Below, piece by piece: positions 1 through 12,194 of a stretch of 64,000 nt of DNA. The DNA is taken from NCBI GenBank assembly GCA_963966105.1, contig CAWYQB010000402.1, forward strand, positions 124,001 through 188,000, read 5' to 3'. Under the pieces are notes generated by a model. It did not search any database, was not told the DNA's origin, and worked only from the letters and a program-made list of their open reading frames with translations. The translations under genes and the position numbers were made by a program. The stretch is from Volucella zonaria. Lineage: Eukaryota > Arthropoda > Insecta > Diptera > Syrphidae. Position 1 is the first letter of the stretch, and every line of letters starts with the position of its first letter.

Positions 1-299
1 AAAAATTTCAAATATTAAAATGGCTATAACTCCTAAACTAGGCGTCTGCGGGGTCATATTATGCACCAGAAAAAAAAATTCAAAATCTTAAAATGGCTAT
101 AACTCCTAAACTAGGCGTCTGCGGGGGTCGTATTATGCACCAGAAAAAAGAAAATTCAAAATCTTAAAATGGCTATAACTCCTAAACTAGGCGTCTGCGG
201 GGGTCATATTATGCACCAGAAAAAAAAAATTCAAAATCTTAAAATGGCTATAACTCCTAAACTAGGCGTCTGCGGGGGTCATATTATGCACCAGAAAAA

Positions 300-2710
300 G
301 AAAAATTCAAAATCTTAAAATGGCTGTAACTCCTAAACTAGGCGTCAGCGGGGGTCATATTATGCACCAGAAAAAAAAAATTCAAAATCTTAAAATGGCT
401 ATAACTCCTAAACTAGGCGTCTGCGGGGGTCTTATTATGCACCAGAAAAAAGAAAATTCAAAATCTTAAAATGGCTATAACTCCTAAACTAGGCGTCTGC
501 GGGGGTCATATTATGCACCAGAAAAAAAAAAATTCAAAATCTTAAAATGGCTATACTCCTAAACTAGGCGTCTGCGGGGGTCATATTATGCACCAGAAAA
601 AAAAAAATTCAAAATCTTAAAATGGCTATAACTCCTAAACCAGGCGTCTGCGGGGGTCATATTATGCACCAGAAAAAAAAAATTCAAAATCTTAAAATGG
701 CTATAACTTCTAAACTAGGCGTCTGCGGGGGTCATATTATGCACCAGAAAAAAAAAATTTCAAATCTTAAAATGGCTATAACTCCTAAACTAGGCGTCTG
801 CGGGGTCATATTATGCACCAGAAAAAAAATTCAAAATTTTAAAATGGCTATAACTCCTAAACTAGGCGTCTGCGGGGGTCATATTATGCACCAGAAAAAA
901 AAAATTCAAAATCTTAAAATGGCTATAACTCCTAAACTAGGCGTCTGCGGGGGTCATATTATGCACCAGAAAAAAACAATTCAAAATCTTAAAGTGGCTA
1001 TTACTCCTAAACTAGGCGTCTGCGGGGGTCATATTATGCACCAGAAAAAAGAAAATTCAAAATCTTAAAATGACTATAACTCCTAAACTAGGCGTCTGCG
1101 GAAGTCATATTATGCAATAGAAAAAAAAAATTCAAAATCTTAAAATGGCTATAACTCCTAAACTAGGCGTCTGCGGGGGTCATATTATGCACCAGAAAAA
1201 AGAAAATTCAAAATCTTAAAGTGGCTATAACTCCTAAACTAGGCGTGTGCGGGGGTCATATTATGCACCAGAAAAAAGAAAATTCAAAATCTTAAAATGG
1301 CTATAACTCCTAAACTAGGCGTCTGCGGGGGTCATATTATGCACCAGAAAAAAGAAAATTCAAAATCTTAAAATGGCTATAACTCCTAAACTAGGCGTCT
1401 GCGGGGGTCATATTATGCACCAGAAAAAGAAAAATTCAAAATCTTAAAATGGCTGTAACTCCTAAACTAGGCGTCAGCGGGGGTCATATTATGCACCAGA
1501 AAAAAAAAATTCAAAATCTTAAAATGGCTATAACTCCTAAACTAGGCGTCTGCGGGGGTCTTATTATGCACCAGAAAAAAGAAAATTCAAAATCTTAAAA
1601 TGGCTATAACTCCTAAACTAGGCGTCTGCGGGGGTCATATTATGCACCAGAAAAAAAAAAATTCAAAATCTTAAAATGGCTATACTCCTAAACTAGGCGT
1701 CTGCGGGGGTCATATTATGCACCAGAAAAAAAAAAATTCAAAATCTTAAAATGGCTATAACTCCTAAACTAGGCGTCTGCGGGGGTCACATTATGCACCA
1801 GAAAAAAAAAATTCAAAATCTTAAAATGGCTATAACTTCTAAACTAGGCGTCTGCGGGGGTCATATTATGCACCAGAAAAAAGAAAATTCAAAATCTTAA
1901 AATGGCTGTAACTCCTAAACTAGGCGTCTGCGGGGGTCATATTATGCACCAGAAAAAAGAAAATTCAAAATCTAAAAATGGCTATAACTCCTTAACTAGG
2001 CGTCTGCGGGGGTTATATTATGCACCAGAAAAAAAAAAATTCAAATCTTAAAATGGCTATAACTCCTAAACTAGGCGTCTGCGGGGTCATATTATGCACC
2101 AGAAAAAAAATTCAAAATCTTAAAATGGCTATAACTCCTAAACTAGGCGTCTGCGGGGGTCATATTATGCACCAGAAAAAAAAAATTCAAAATCTTAAAA
2201 TGGCTATAACTCCTAAACTAGGCGGCTGCGGGGGTCATATTATGCACCAGAAAAAAACAATTCAAAATCTTAAAGTGGCTATAACTCCTAAACTAGGCGT
2301 CTGCGGGGGTCATATTATGCACCAGAAAAAAGAAAATTCAAAATCTTAAAATGACTATAACTCCTAAACTAGGCGACTGCGGAAGTCATATTATGCACCA
2401 GAAAAAAAAAATTCAAAATCTTAAAATGGCTATAACTCCTAAACTAGGCGTCTGCGGGGGTCATATTATGCACCAGAAAAAAGAAAATTCAAAATCTTAA
2501 AGTGGCTATAACTCCTAAACTAGGCGTGTGCGGGGGTCATATTATGCACCAGAAAAAAGAAAATTCAAAATCTTAAAATGGCTATAACTCCTAAACTAGG
2601 CGTCTGCGGGGGTCATATTATGCACCAGAAAAAAGAAAATTCAAAATCTTAAAGTGGCTATAACTCCTAAACTAGGCGTCTGCGGGGGTCATATTATGCA
2701 CCAGAAAAAA
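300..2710 (+). repeat. Tandem segmental duplication, offset 1129 then 1281 bp
   Basis: Rare variants in the first copy reappear in order in the second. GGCTGTAAC with GTCAGCGG, GTCTTATT and GCTATACTCC recur at an offset of 1129. TTCAAATC (760 and 2041), the ACAATTC linker (977 and 2258), ATGACTATAA with GGAAGTCAT (1070 and 2351) and GCGTGTGCGG (1245 and 2526) recur at 1281. The jump of 152 bp equals two 76 bp monomers gained in the second copy near 1.86-2.0 kb. Copy edges are approximate, with the junction near 1430. Confidence 0.88.
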
Positions 2711-4330
2711 GAAAATTCAAAATCTTAAAATGGCTATAACTCCTAAACTAGGCGTCTGCGTGGTCATATTATGCACCAGAAAAAAAAATTCAAAATCTTA
2801 AAATGGCTATAACTCCTAAACTAGGCGTCTGCGGGGGTCATATTATGCACCAGAAAAAAGAAAATTCAAAATCTTAAAATGGCTATAACTCCTAAGCTAG
2901 GCGTCTGCGGGGGTCATATTATGCACCAGAAAAAAAAAATTCAAAATCTTAAAATGGCTATAACTCCTAAACTAGGCGTCTGCGGGGGTCATATTATGCA
3001 CCAGAAAAAAAAAATTCTAAATCTTAAAATGGCTATAACTCCTAAACTAGGCGTCTGCGGGGGTCATATTATGCACCAGAAAAACGAAAATTCAAAATCT
3101 TAAAATGGCTATAACTCCTAAACTAGGCGTCTGCGGGGGTCATATTATGCACCAGAAAAAAAAAATTCAAAATCTTAAAATGGCTATAACTCCTAAACTA
3201 GGCGTCTGCGGGGGTCATATTATGCACCAGAAAAAAAAAATTCAAAATCTTAAAATGGCTATAACTCCTAAACCAGGCGTCTGCGGTGGTCATATTATGC
3301 ACCAGAAAAAAGAAAATTCAAAATCTTAAAATGGCTATAACTCCTAAACTAGGCGTCTGCGGGGGTCATATTATGCACCAGAAAAAAAAAATTCAAAATC
3401 TTAAAATTACTATAACTCCTAAACTAGGCGTCTGCGGGGGTCATATTATGCACCAGAAAAAAAAAATTCAAAATCTTAAAATGGCTATAACTCCTAAACT
3501 AGGCGTCTGCGGGGGTCATATTATGCACCAGAAAAAAAAAATTCAAAATCTTAAAATGGCTATAACTCCTAAACTAGGCGTCTGCGGGGGTCATATTATG
3601 CACCAGAAAAAAAAAATCCAAAATCTTAAAATGGCTATAACTCCTAAACTAGGCGTCTGCTGGGGTCATATTATGCACCAGAAAAAAGAAAATTCAAAAT
3701 CTTAAAATGGCTATAACTCCTAAACTAGGCGTCTGCGGGGGTCATATTATGCACCAGAAACAAAAAATTCAAAATCTTAAAGTGGATATAACTCCTAAAC
3801 TAGGCGTCTGCGGGGATCATATTATGCACCAGAAAAAAGAAAATTCAAAATCTTAAAATGGCTATAACTCCTAAACTAGCCGTCTGCAGGGGTCATATTA
3901 TGCACCAGAAAAAAAAAATTCAAAATCTTAAAATGGCTATAACTCCTAAACTAGGCGTCTGCGGGGGTCATATTATGCACCAGAAAAAAAAAATTCAAAA
4001 TCTTAAAATGGCTATAACTCCTAAACTAGGCGTCTGCGGGGGTCATATTATGCACCAGAAAAAAGAAAATTCAAAATCTTAAAATGGCTATAACTCCTAA
4101 ACTAGGCGTCTGCGGGGGTCATATTATGCACCAGAAAAAAAAAAATTCAAAATCTTAAAATGGCTATAACTCCTAAACTAGGCGTCTGGGGGGGTCATAT
4201 TATGCACCAGAAAAAAAAATTCAAAATCTTAAAGTGGATATAACTCCTAAACTAGGCGTCTGCGGGGATCATATTATGCACCAGAAAAAAGAAAATTCAA
4301 AATCTTAAAATGGCTATAACTCCTAAACTA
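2711..4330 (+). repeat. Array block with a 6-monomer displaced pair
   Basis: Ordinary alternation of 75 and 76 bp monomers without any gene. The linked variants AGTGGATATAAC and GCGGGGATCAT occur at 3781 and again at 4233, 452 bp apart, equal to six monomers, so a local six-monomer duplication is likely. Single-copy changes include TTACTATAAC near 3408 and an AAAACGAAAATTC linker at 3083, which also occurs at about 5263, 5413, 8741, 10023, 11096 and 12827. Confidence 0.75.
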
Positions 4331-5240
4331 GGCGTCTGCGGGGTCATATTATGCACCAGAAAAAAAAAATTCAAAATCTTAAAATGGCTATAACTCCTAA
4401 ACTAGGCGTCTGCGGGGGTCATATTATGCACCAGGAAAAAAAAATTCAAAATCTTAAAATGGCTATAACTCCTAAACTAGGCGTCTGCGGGGGTCATATT
4501 ATGCACCAGAAAAAAGAAAATTCAAAATCTTAAAGTGGCTATAACTCCTAAACTAGGCGTCTGCGGGGGTCATATTATGCACCAGAAAAAAGAAAATTCA
4601 AAATCTTAAAATGGCTATAACTCCTAAACTAGGCGTCTGCGGGGTCATATTATGCACCAGAAAAAAAAATTCAAAATCTTAAAATGGCTATAACTCCTAA
4701 ACTAGGCGTCTGCGGGGGTCATATTATGCACCAGAAAAAAAAAATTCAAAATCTTAAAATGGCTATAACTCCTAAACTAGGCGTCTGCGGGGGTCATATT
4801 ATGCACCAGAAAAAAGAAAATTCAAAATCTTAAAGTGGCTATAACTCCTAAACTAGGCGTCTGCGGGGGTCATATTATGCACCAGAAAAAAGAAAATTCA
4901 AAATCTTAAAATGGCTATAACTCCTAAACTAGGCGTCTGCGGGGTCATATTATGCACCAGAAAAAAAAATTCAAAATCTTAAAATGGCTATAACTCCTAA
5001 ACTAGGCGTCTGCGGGGGTCATATTATGCACCAGAAAAAAAAAATTCAAAATCTAAAAATGGCTATAACTCCTAAACCAGGCGTCTGCGGGGGTCATATT
5101 ATGCACCAGAAAAAAAAAATTCAAAATCTTAAAATGGCTATAACTCCTAAACTAGGCGTCTGCGGGGGTCATATTATGCACCAGAAAAAAAAAATTCAAA
5201 ATCTTAAAATGGCTATAACTCCTAAACTAGGCGTCTGCGG
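4331..5240 (+). repeat. Four-monomer higher-order repeat, about 300 bp, three units
   Basis: A G-run shortened to four (GCGGGGTC) occurs at 4338, 4639 and 4939, spaced 301 and 300 bp. In the first two units a 76 bp monomer is followed by AAAGTGGC (about 4533 and 4833). The third unit lacks that change and carries ACCAGGCG instead. The pattern shows recent amplification of a tetramer. Confidence 0.82.
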
Positions 5241-8200
5241 GGGTCATATTATGCACCAGAAAAACGAAAATTCAAAATCTTAAAATGGCTATAACTCCTA
5301 AACTAGGCGTCTGCGGGGGTCATATTATGCACCAGAAAAAAAAATTCAAAATCTTAAAATGGCTATAACTCCTAAACTAGGCGTCTGCGGGGGTCATATT
5401 ATGCACCAGAAAAACGAAAATTCAAAATCTTAAAATGGCTATAACTCCTAAACTAGGCGTCTGCGGGGGTCATGTTATGCACCAGAAAAAAAAAAATTCA
5501 AAATCTTAAAATGGCTCTAACTCCTAAACTAGGCGTCTGCGGGGGTCATATTATGCACCAGAAAAAAAAAATTCAAAATCTTAAAATGGCTATAACTCCT
5601 AAACTAGGCGTCTGCGGGGGTCATATTATGCACCAGAAAAAAGAAAATTCAAAATCTTAAAATGGCTATAACTCCTAAACTAGGCGTCTGCGGGGGTCAT
5701 ATTATGCACCAGAAAAAAAAAATTCAAAATCTTAAAATGGCTATAACTCCTAAACTAGGCGTCTGCGGGGGTCATATTATGCACCAGAAAAAAGAAAATT
5801 CAAAATCTTAAAATGGCTATAACTCCTAAACTAGGCGTCTGCGGGGGTCATATTATGCACCAGAAAAAAAAAAAATTCAAAATCTTAAAATGGCTATAAC
5901 TCCTAAACTAGGCGTCTGCGGGGGTCATATTATGCACCAGAAAAAAAAAATTCAAAATCTTAAAATAGCTATAACTCCTAAACTAGGCGTCTGCGGGGGT
6001 CATATTATGCACCAGAAAAAAGAAAATTCAAAATCTTAAAATGGCTATAACTCCTAAACTAGGCGTCTGCGGGGGTCATATTATGCACCAGAAAAAAAAA
6101 TTCAAAATCTTAAAGTGGCTATAACTCCTAAACTAGGCGTCTGCGGGGGTCATATTATGCAACAGAAAAAAGAAAATTCAAAATCTTAAAATGGCTATAA
6201 CTCCTAAACTAGGCGTCTGCGGAGGTCATATTATGCACCAGAAAAAAAAAAATTCAAAATCTTAAAATGGCTATAACTCCTAAACTAGGCGTCTGCGGGG
6301 GTCATATTATGCACCAGAAAAAAGAAAATTCAAAATCTTAAAGTGGCTATAACTCCTAAACTAGGCGTCTGCGGGGGTCATATTATGCACCAGAAAAAAA
6401 AAATTCAAAATCTTAAAATGGCTATAACTCCTAAACTAGGCGTCTGCGGGGGTCATATTATGCACCAGAAAAAAGAAAATTCAAAATCTTAAAGTGGCTG
6501 TAACTCCTAAACTAGGCGTCTGCGGGGGTCATATTATGCACCAGGAAAAAGAAAATTCAAAATCTTAAAATGGCTATAACTCCTAAACTAGGCGTCTGCC
6601 GGGTCATATTATGCACCAGAAAAAAAAATTCAAAATCTTAAAATGGCTATAACTCCTAAACTAGGCGTCTGCGGGGGTCATATTATGCACCAGAAAAAAA
6701 AAATTCAAAATCTTAAAATGGCTATAACTCCTAAACTAGGCGTCTGCGGGGGTCATATTATGCACCAGAAAAAAAAAATTCAAAATCTTAAAATGGCTAT
6801 AACTCCTAAACTAGGCGTCTGCGGGGGTCATATTATACACCAGAAAAAAGAAAATTCAAAATCTTAAAATGGCTATAACTCCTAAACTAGGCGTCTGCGG
6901 GGGTCATATTATGCACCAGAAAAAAGAAAATTCAAAATCTTAAAGTGGCTATAACTCCTAAACTAGGCGTCTGCGGGGGTCATATTATGCACCAGAAAAA
7001 AAAAATTCAAAATCTTAAAATGGCTATAACTCCTAAACTAGGCGTCTGCGGGGGTCATATTATGCACCAGAAAAAAGAAAATTCAAAATCTTAAAGTGGC
7101 TATAACTCCTAAACTAGGCGTCTGCGGGGGTCATATTATGCACCAGAAAAAAAAAAATTCAAAATCTAAAAATGGCTATAACTCCTAAACTAGGCGTCTG
7201 CGGGGGTCATATTATGCACCAGAAAAAAAAAATTCAAAATCTTAAAATGGCTATAACTCCTAAACTAGGCGTCTGCGGGGGTCATATTATGCACCAGAAA
7301 AAAAAAATTCAAAATCTTAAAATGGCTATAACTCCTAAACTAGGCGTCTGCGGGGGTCATATTATGCACCAGAAAAAAAAAATTCAAAATCTTAAAATGG
7401 CTATAACTCCTAAACTAGGCGTCTGCGGGGGTCATATTATACACCAGAAAAAAGAAAATTCAAAATCTTAAAATGGCTATAACTCCTAAACTAGGCGTCT
7501 GCGGGGGTCATATTATGCACCAGAAAAAAAAAATTCAAAATCTTAAAATGGCTATAACTCCTAAACTAGGCGTCTGCGGGGGTCATATTATGCACCAGAA
7601 AAAAAATATTCAAAATCTTAAAATGGCTATAACTCCTAAACTAGGCGTCTGCGGGGGTCATATTATGCACCAGAAAAAAGAAAATTCAAAATCTTAAAAT
7701 GGCTATAACTCCTAAACTAGGCGTCTGCGGGGGTCATATTATGCACCAGAAAAAAAAAATTCAAAATCTTAAAATGGCTATAACTCCTAAACTAGGCGTC
7801 TGCGGGGGTCATATTATGCACCAGAAATAAAAAAATTCAAAATCTTAAAATGGCTATAACTCCTAAACTAGGCGTCTGCGGGGGTCATATTATGCACCAG
7901 AAAAAAAAAATTCAAAATCTTAAAATGGCTATAACTCCTAAACTAGGCGTCTGCGGGGGTCATATTATGCACCAGAAAAAAAAAATTCAAAATCTTAAAA
8001 TGGCTATAACTCCTAAACTAGGCGTCTGCGGGGGTCATATTATGCACCAGAAAAAAGAAAATTCAAAATCTTAAAATGGCTATAACTCCTAAACTAGGCG
8101 TCTGCGGGGGTCATATTATGCACCAGAAAAAAGAAAATTCAAAATCTTAAAATGGCTATAACTCCTAAACTAGGCGTCTGCGGGGGTCATATTATAAACC

Positions 8201-8480
8201 AGAAAAAAAAAATTCAAAATCTTAAAATGGCTATAACTCCTAAACTAGGCGTCTGCGGGGGTCATATTATGCACCAGAAAAAAGAAAAAAGAAAATTCAA
8301 AATCTTTAAATGGCTATAACTCCTAAACTAGGCGTCTGCGGGGGTCATATTATGCACCAGAAAAAAAAGATTCAAAATCTTAAAATGGCTATAACTCCTA
8401 AACTAGGCGTCTGCGGGGGTCATATTATAAACCAGAAAAAAGAAAATTCAAAATCTTAAAATGGCTATAACTCCTAAACT
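5241..8480 (+). repeat. Array block of mixed 75/76 bp monomers
   Basis: No gene or unique sequence. TATACACC in place of TATGCACC occurs at 6834 and 7438, 604 bp (eight monomers) apart, suggesting a local eight-monomer duplication. AAAGTGGC recurs between 6.1 and 7.1 kb. One linker near 7826 carries an inserted T, and TATAAACC occurs near 8194 and 8428. Otherwise it is close to the window consensus. Confidence 0.75.
8278..8295 (+). repeat. Expanded linker with 7 bp duplication
   Basis: The usual AAAAAAGAAAA linker of the 76 bp form is lengthened by one extra AAAAAAG heptamer, giving 18 bases. The same expansion is seen at 23135-23152, so this linker is prone to slippage in heptamer steps or the two sites share ancestry. 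The downstream tail here also reads CTTTAAATGG. Confidence 0.85.
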
Positions 8481-10330
8481 AGGCGTCTGCGGGGGTCATA
8501 TTATGCACCTTAAAAAAGAATATTCAAAATCTTAAAATGGCTATAACTCCTAAACTAGGCGTCTGCGGGGGTCATATTATGCACCAGAAAAAAAAAATTC
8601 TAAATCTTAAAATGGCTATAACTCCTAAACTAGGCGTCTGCGGGGGTCATATTATGCACCAGAAAAAAAAAATTCTAAATCTTAAAATGGCTATAACTCC
8701 TAAACTAGGCGTCTGCGGGGGTCATATTATGCACCAGAAAAACGAAAATTCAAAATCTTAAAATGGCTATAACTCCTAAACTAGGCGTCTGCGGGGGTCA
8801 TATTATGCACCAGAAAAAAGAAAATTCAAAATCTTAAAATGGCTATAACTCCTAAACTAGGCGTCTGCGGGGGTCATATTATGCACCAGAAAAAAAAAAT
8901 TCAAAATCTTAAAATGGCTATAACTCCTAAACAAGGCGTCTGCGGGGGTCATATTATGCACCAGAAAAAAGAAATTCAAAATCTTAAAATGGCTATAACT
9001 CCTAAACTAGGCGTCTGCGGGGGTCATATTATGCACCAGAAAAAAAAAATTCAAAATCTTAAAATGGCTATAACTCCTAAACTAGGCGTCTGCGGGGGTC
9101 ATATTATGCACCAGAAAAAATAAAATTCAAAATCTTAAAATGGCTATAACTCCTAAACTAGGCGTCTGCGGGGGTCATATTATGCACCAGAAAAAAGATT
9201 ATTCAAAATCTTAAAATGGCTATAACTCCTAACCTAGGCGTCTGCGGGGGTCATATTATGCACCAGAAAAAAAAAATTCAAAATCTTAAAATGGCTATAA
9301 CTCCTAAACTAGGCGTCTGCGGGGGTCATATTATGCACCAGAAAAAAGAAAATTCAAAATCTTAAAATGGCTATAACTCCTAAACTAGGCGTCTGCAGGG
9401 GTCATATTATGCACCAGAAAAAAAAATTCAAAATCTTAAAATGGCTATAACTCCTAAACTAGGCGTCTGCGGGGGTCATATTATGCACCAGAAAAAAAAA
9501 ATTCAAAATCTTAAAATGGCTATAACTCCTAAACTAGGCGTCTGCGGGGGTCATATTATGCACCAGAAAAAAAAAAATTCAAAATCTTAAAATGGCTATA
9601 ACTCCTAAACTAGGCGTCTGCGGGGGTCATATTATGCACCAGAAAAAAAAAATTCAAAATCTTAAAATGGCTATAACTCCTAAACTAGGCGTCTGCGGTG
9701 GTCATATTATGCACCAGAAAAAATAAAATTCAAAATCTTAAAATGGCTATAACTCCTAAACTAGGCGTCTGCGGGGGTCATATTATGCACCTTAAAAAAG
9801 AATATTCAAAATCTTAAAATGGCTATAACTCCTAAACTAGGCGTCTGCGGGGGTCATATTATGCACCAGAAAAAAAAAATTCTAAATCTTAAAATGGCTA
9901 TAACTCCTAAACTAGGCGTCTGCGGGGGTCATATTATGCACCAGAAAAAAAAAATTCTAAATCTTAAAATGGCTATAACTCCTAAACTAGGCGTCTGCGG
10001 GGGTCATATTATGCACCAGAAAAACGAAAATTCAAAATCTTAAAATGGCTATAACTCCTAAACTAGGCGTCTGCGGGGGTCATATTATGCACCAGAAAAA
10101 AGAAAATTCAAAATCTTAAAATGGCTATAACTCCTAAACAAGGCGTCTGCGGGGGTCATATTATGCACCAGAAAAAAGAAATTCAAAATCTTAAAATGGC
10201 TATAACTCCTAAACTAGGCGTCTGCGGGGGTCATATTATGCACCAGAAAAAAGAAAATTCAAAATCTTAAAATGGCTATAACTCCTAAACTAGGCGTCTG
10301 CGGGGGTCATATTATGCACCAGAAAAAATA
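8481..10330 (+). repeat. 1282 bp tandem duplication
   Basis: The odd junction CACCTTAAAAAAG followed by AATATTC occurs at 8506 and 9788, exactly 1282 bp apart. In both copies it is followed by two monomers with ATTCTAAATC and then one with an AAAACG linker. Further right, AACAAGGCG (8931 and 10139) and AACCTAGG (9231 and 10439) match at 1208 bp, a step of minus one monomer. The copies are therefore near-identical with one monomer lost from the second. Confidence 0.88.
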
Positions 10331-10697
10331 AAATTCAAAATCTTAAAATGGCTATAACTCCTAAACTAGGCGTCTGCGGGGGTCATATTATGCACCAGAA
10401 AAAAGATTATTCAAAATCTTAAAATGGCTATAACTCCTAACCTAGGGGTCTGCGGGGGTCATATTATGCACCAGAAAAAAAAAATTCAAAATCTTAAAAT
10501 GGCTATAACTCCTAAACTAGGCGTCTGCGGGGGTCATATTATGCACCAGAAAAAAAAAATTCAAAATCTTAAAATGGCTATAACTCCTAAACTAGGCGTC
10601 TGCGGGGGTCATATTATGCACCAGAAAAAGAAAATTCAAAATCTTAAAATGGCTATAACTCCTAAACTAGGCGTCTGCGGGGGTCATATTATGCACC

Positions 10698-10709
10698 AGA
10701 AAAAAGAAA
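10698..10709 (+). repeat. Left 12 bp direct repeat flanking inverted island
   Basis: AGAAAAAAGAAA ends exactly where the minus-strand sequence begins. The same 12 bases start the resumed + strand at 10941, as a target-site-like duplication would. The motif is part of every 76 bp monomer, so the match could also come from repeat phase. Confidence 0.7.
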
Positions 10710-10938
10710 GATTTTGAATTTTTTTTTTCTGGTGCATGATTGAATTTCTTTTTTCTGGTGCATAATATGACCCCCGCAGACGCCTAGTTTAGGAGTTATA
10801 GCCATTTTAAGATTTTGAATTTTCTTTTTTCTGGTGCATAATATGACCCCCGCAGACGCCTAGTTTAGGAGTTATAGCCATTTTAAGATTTTGAATTTTT
10901 TTTTTCTGGTGCATAATATGACCCCCGCAGACGCCTAG
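10710..10938 (-). repeat. Inverted island of about three monomers
   Basis: Monomers run on the minus strand here: the text reads GATTTTGAATT, TTCTGGTGCAT, TGACCCCCGCAGACGCCTAG, the reverse complement of the consensus. It contains two complete monomers plus partial ones, and an internal scar at 10737/10738 where GGTGCAT joins GATTGAATTTC, skipping about 50 bases of a monomer. Outside it the + orientation resumes at once. The motif AGAAAAAAGAAA stands immediately left (10698-10709) and again at 10941-10952. Removing the island with one copy of that motif restores a normal 76 bp monomer. This is the only orientation change I found. Confidence 0.95.
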
Positions 10939-10940
10939 AA

Positions 10941-10952
10941 AGAAAAAAGAAA
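10941..10952 (+). repeat. Right 12 bp direct repeat flanking inverted island
   Basis: AGAAAAAAGAAA restarts the + orientation, preceded by two extra adenines after the inverted CGCCTAG. Joined to the sequence left of 10698 it continues a single 76 bp monomer in phase. Confidence 0.7.
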
Positions 10953-11946
10953 ATTCAAAATCTTAAAATGGCTATAACTCCTAAACTAGGCGTCTGCGGG
11001 GGTCATATTATGCACCAGAAAAAAAAAATTCTAAATCTTAAAATGGCTATAACTCCTAAACTAGGCGTCTGCGGGGGTCATATTATGCACCAGAAAAACG
11101 AAAATTCAAAATCTTAAAATGGCTATAACTCCTAAACTAGGCGTCTGCGGGGGTCATATTATGCACCAGAAAAAAAAAATTCAAAATCTTAAAATGGCTA
11201 TAACTCCTAAACTAGGCGTCTGCGGGGGTCATATTATGCACCAGAAAAAAGAAATTCAAAATCTTAAAATGGCTATAACTCCTAAACTAGGCGTCTGCGG
11301 GGATCATATTATGCACCAGAAAAAAAAAATTCAAAATCTTAAAATGGCTATAACTCCTAAACTAGGCGTCTGCGGGGGTCATATTATGCACCAGAAAAAA
11401 AAAATTCAAAATCTTAAAATGGCTATAACTCCTAAACTAGGCGTCTGCGGGGGTCATATTATGCACCAGAAAAAAAAAATTCAAAATCTTAAAATGGCTA
11501 TAACTCCTAAACTAGGCGTCTGCGGTGGTCATATTATGCACCAGAAAAAATAAAATTCAAAATCTTAAAATGGCTATAACTCCTAAACTAGGCGTCTGCG
11601 GGGGTCATATTATGCACCAGAAAAAAGAATATTCAAAATCTTAAAATGGCTATAACTCCTAAACTAGGCGTCTGCGGGGGTCATATTATGCACCAGAAAA
11701 AAAAAATTCAAAATCTTAAAATGGCTATAACTCCTAAACTAGGCGTCTGCGGGTTTCATATTATGCACCAGAAAAAAAAAATTCAAAATCTTAAAATGGT
11801 TATAACTCCTAAACTAGGCGTCTGCGGGGGTCATATTATGCACCAGAAAAAAAAAATTCAAAATCTTAAAATGGCTATAACTCCTAAACTAGGCGTCTGC
11901 GGGGGTCATATTATGCACCAGAAAAAAGAAAATTCAAAATCTTAAA

Positions 11947-12021
11947 ATGGCTATAACTCCTAAACTAGGCGTCTGCGGGGGTCATATTATGCACCAGAAA
12001 AAAAAAATTCAAAATCTTAAA
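11947..12021 (+). repeat. Representative 75 bp monomer (A10 linker)
   Basis: This is a consensus-like copy of the commonest form. The linker between CACCAG and TTCAAAATC is ten adenines. Its length is a multiple of three and the frame starting at its ATG has no stop, so runs of this form give open reading frames with a 25-residue period. It is about 36% GC by hand count, with G and C concentrated in the GC-rich box. Confidence 0.95.
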
Positions 12022-12096
12022 ATGGCTATAACTCCTAAACTAGGCGTCTGCGGGGGTCATATTATGCACCAGAAAAAAAAAATTCAAAATCTTAAA

Positions 12097-12172
12097 ATGG
12101 CTATAACTCCTAAACTAGGCGTCTGCGGGGGTCATATTATGCACCAGAAAAAAGAAAATTCAAAATCTTAAA
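12097..12172 (+). repeat. Representative 76 bp monomer (A6-G-A4 linker)
   Basis: This is the second major form. The linker is AAAAAAGAAAA, one base longer than the A10 form. The extra base shifts the frame so that it ends in TAA in the monomer tail, one base before the ATG of the next copy. The form is interspersed throughout and often marks the last monomer of a higher-order unit, clearly so in 57.6-60.8 kb. Confidence 0.95.
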
Positions 12173-12194
12173 ATGGCTATAACTCCTAAACTAG

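Larger units (their letters stand above)
10953..12194 (+). repeat. Array block right of the inverted island
   Basis: Ordinary + strand monomers, mostly the A10 form. Variants include ATTCTAAATC and AAAACG linkers just after the island, GCGGGGATCAT near 11300, GCGGTGGTC followed by a TAAAATTC linker near 11525-11560, and GCGGGTTTCAT near 11753. No gene. Confidence 0.75.

Noticed and set aside
622..1068. Series of 60-150 codon frames along the + strand as separate small genes
   Set aside because: Every one starts at the monomer ATG and most end at the TAA created by the 76 bp monomer. Frame length just counts consecutive 75 bp copies.
10698..10760. Palindrome at the left edge of the inverted island as a transcription terminator
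   Set aside because: It comes from juxtaposed opposite-strand monomers and no transcription unit is present.
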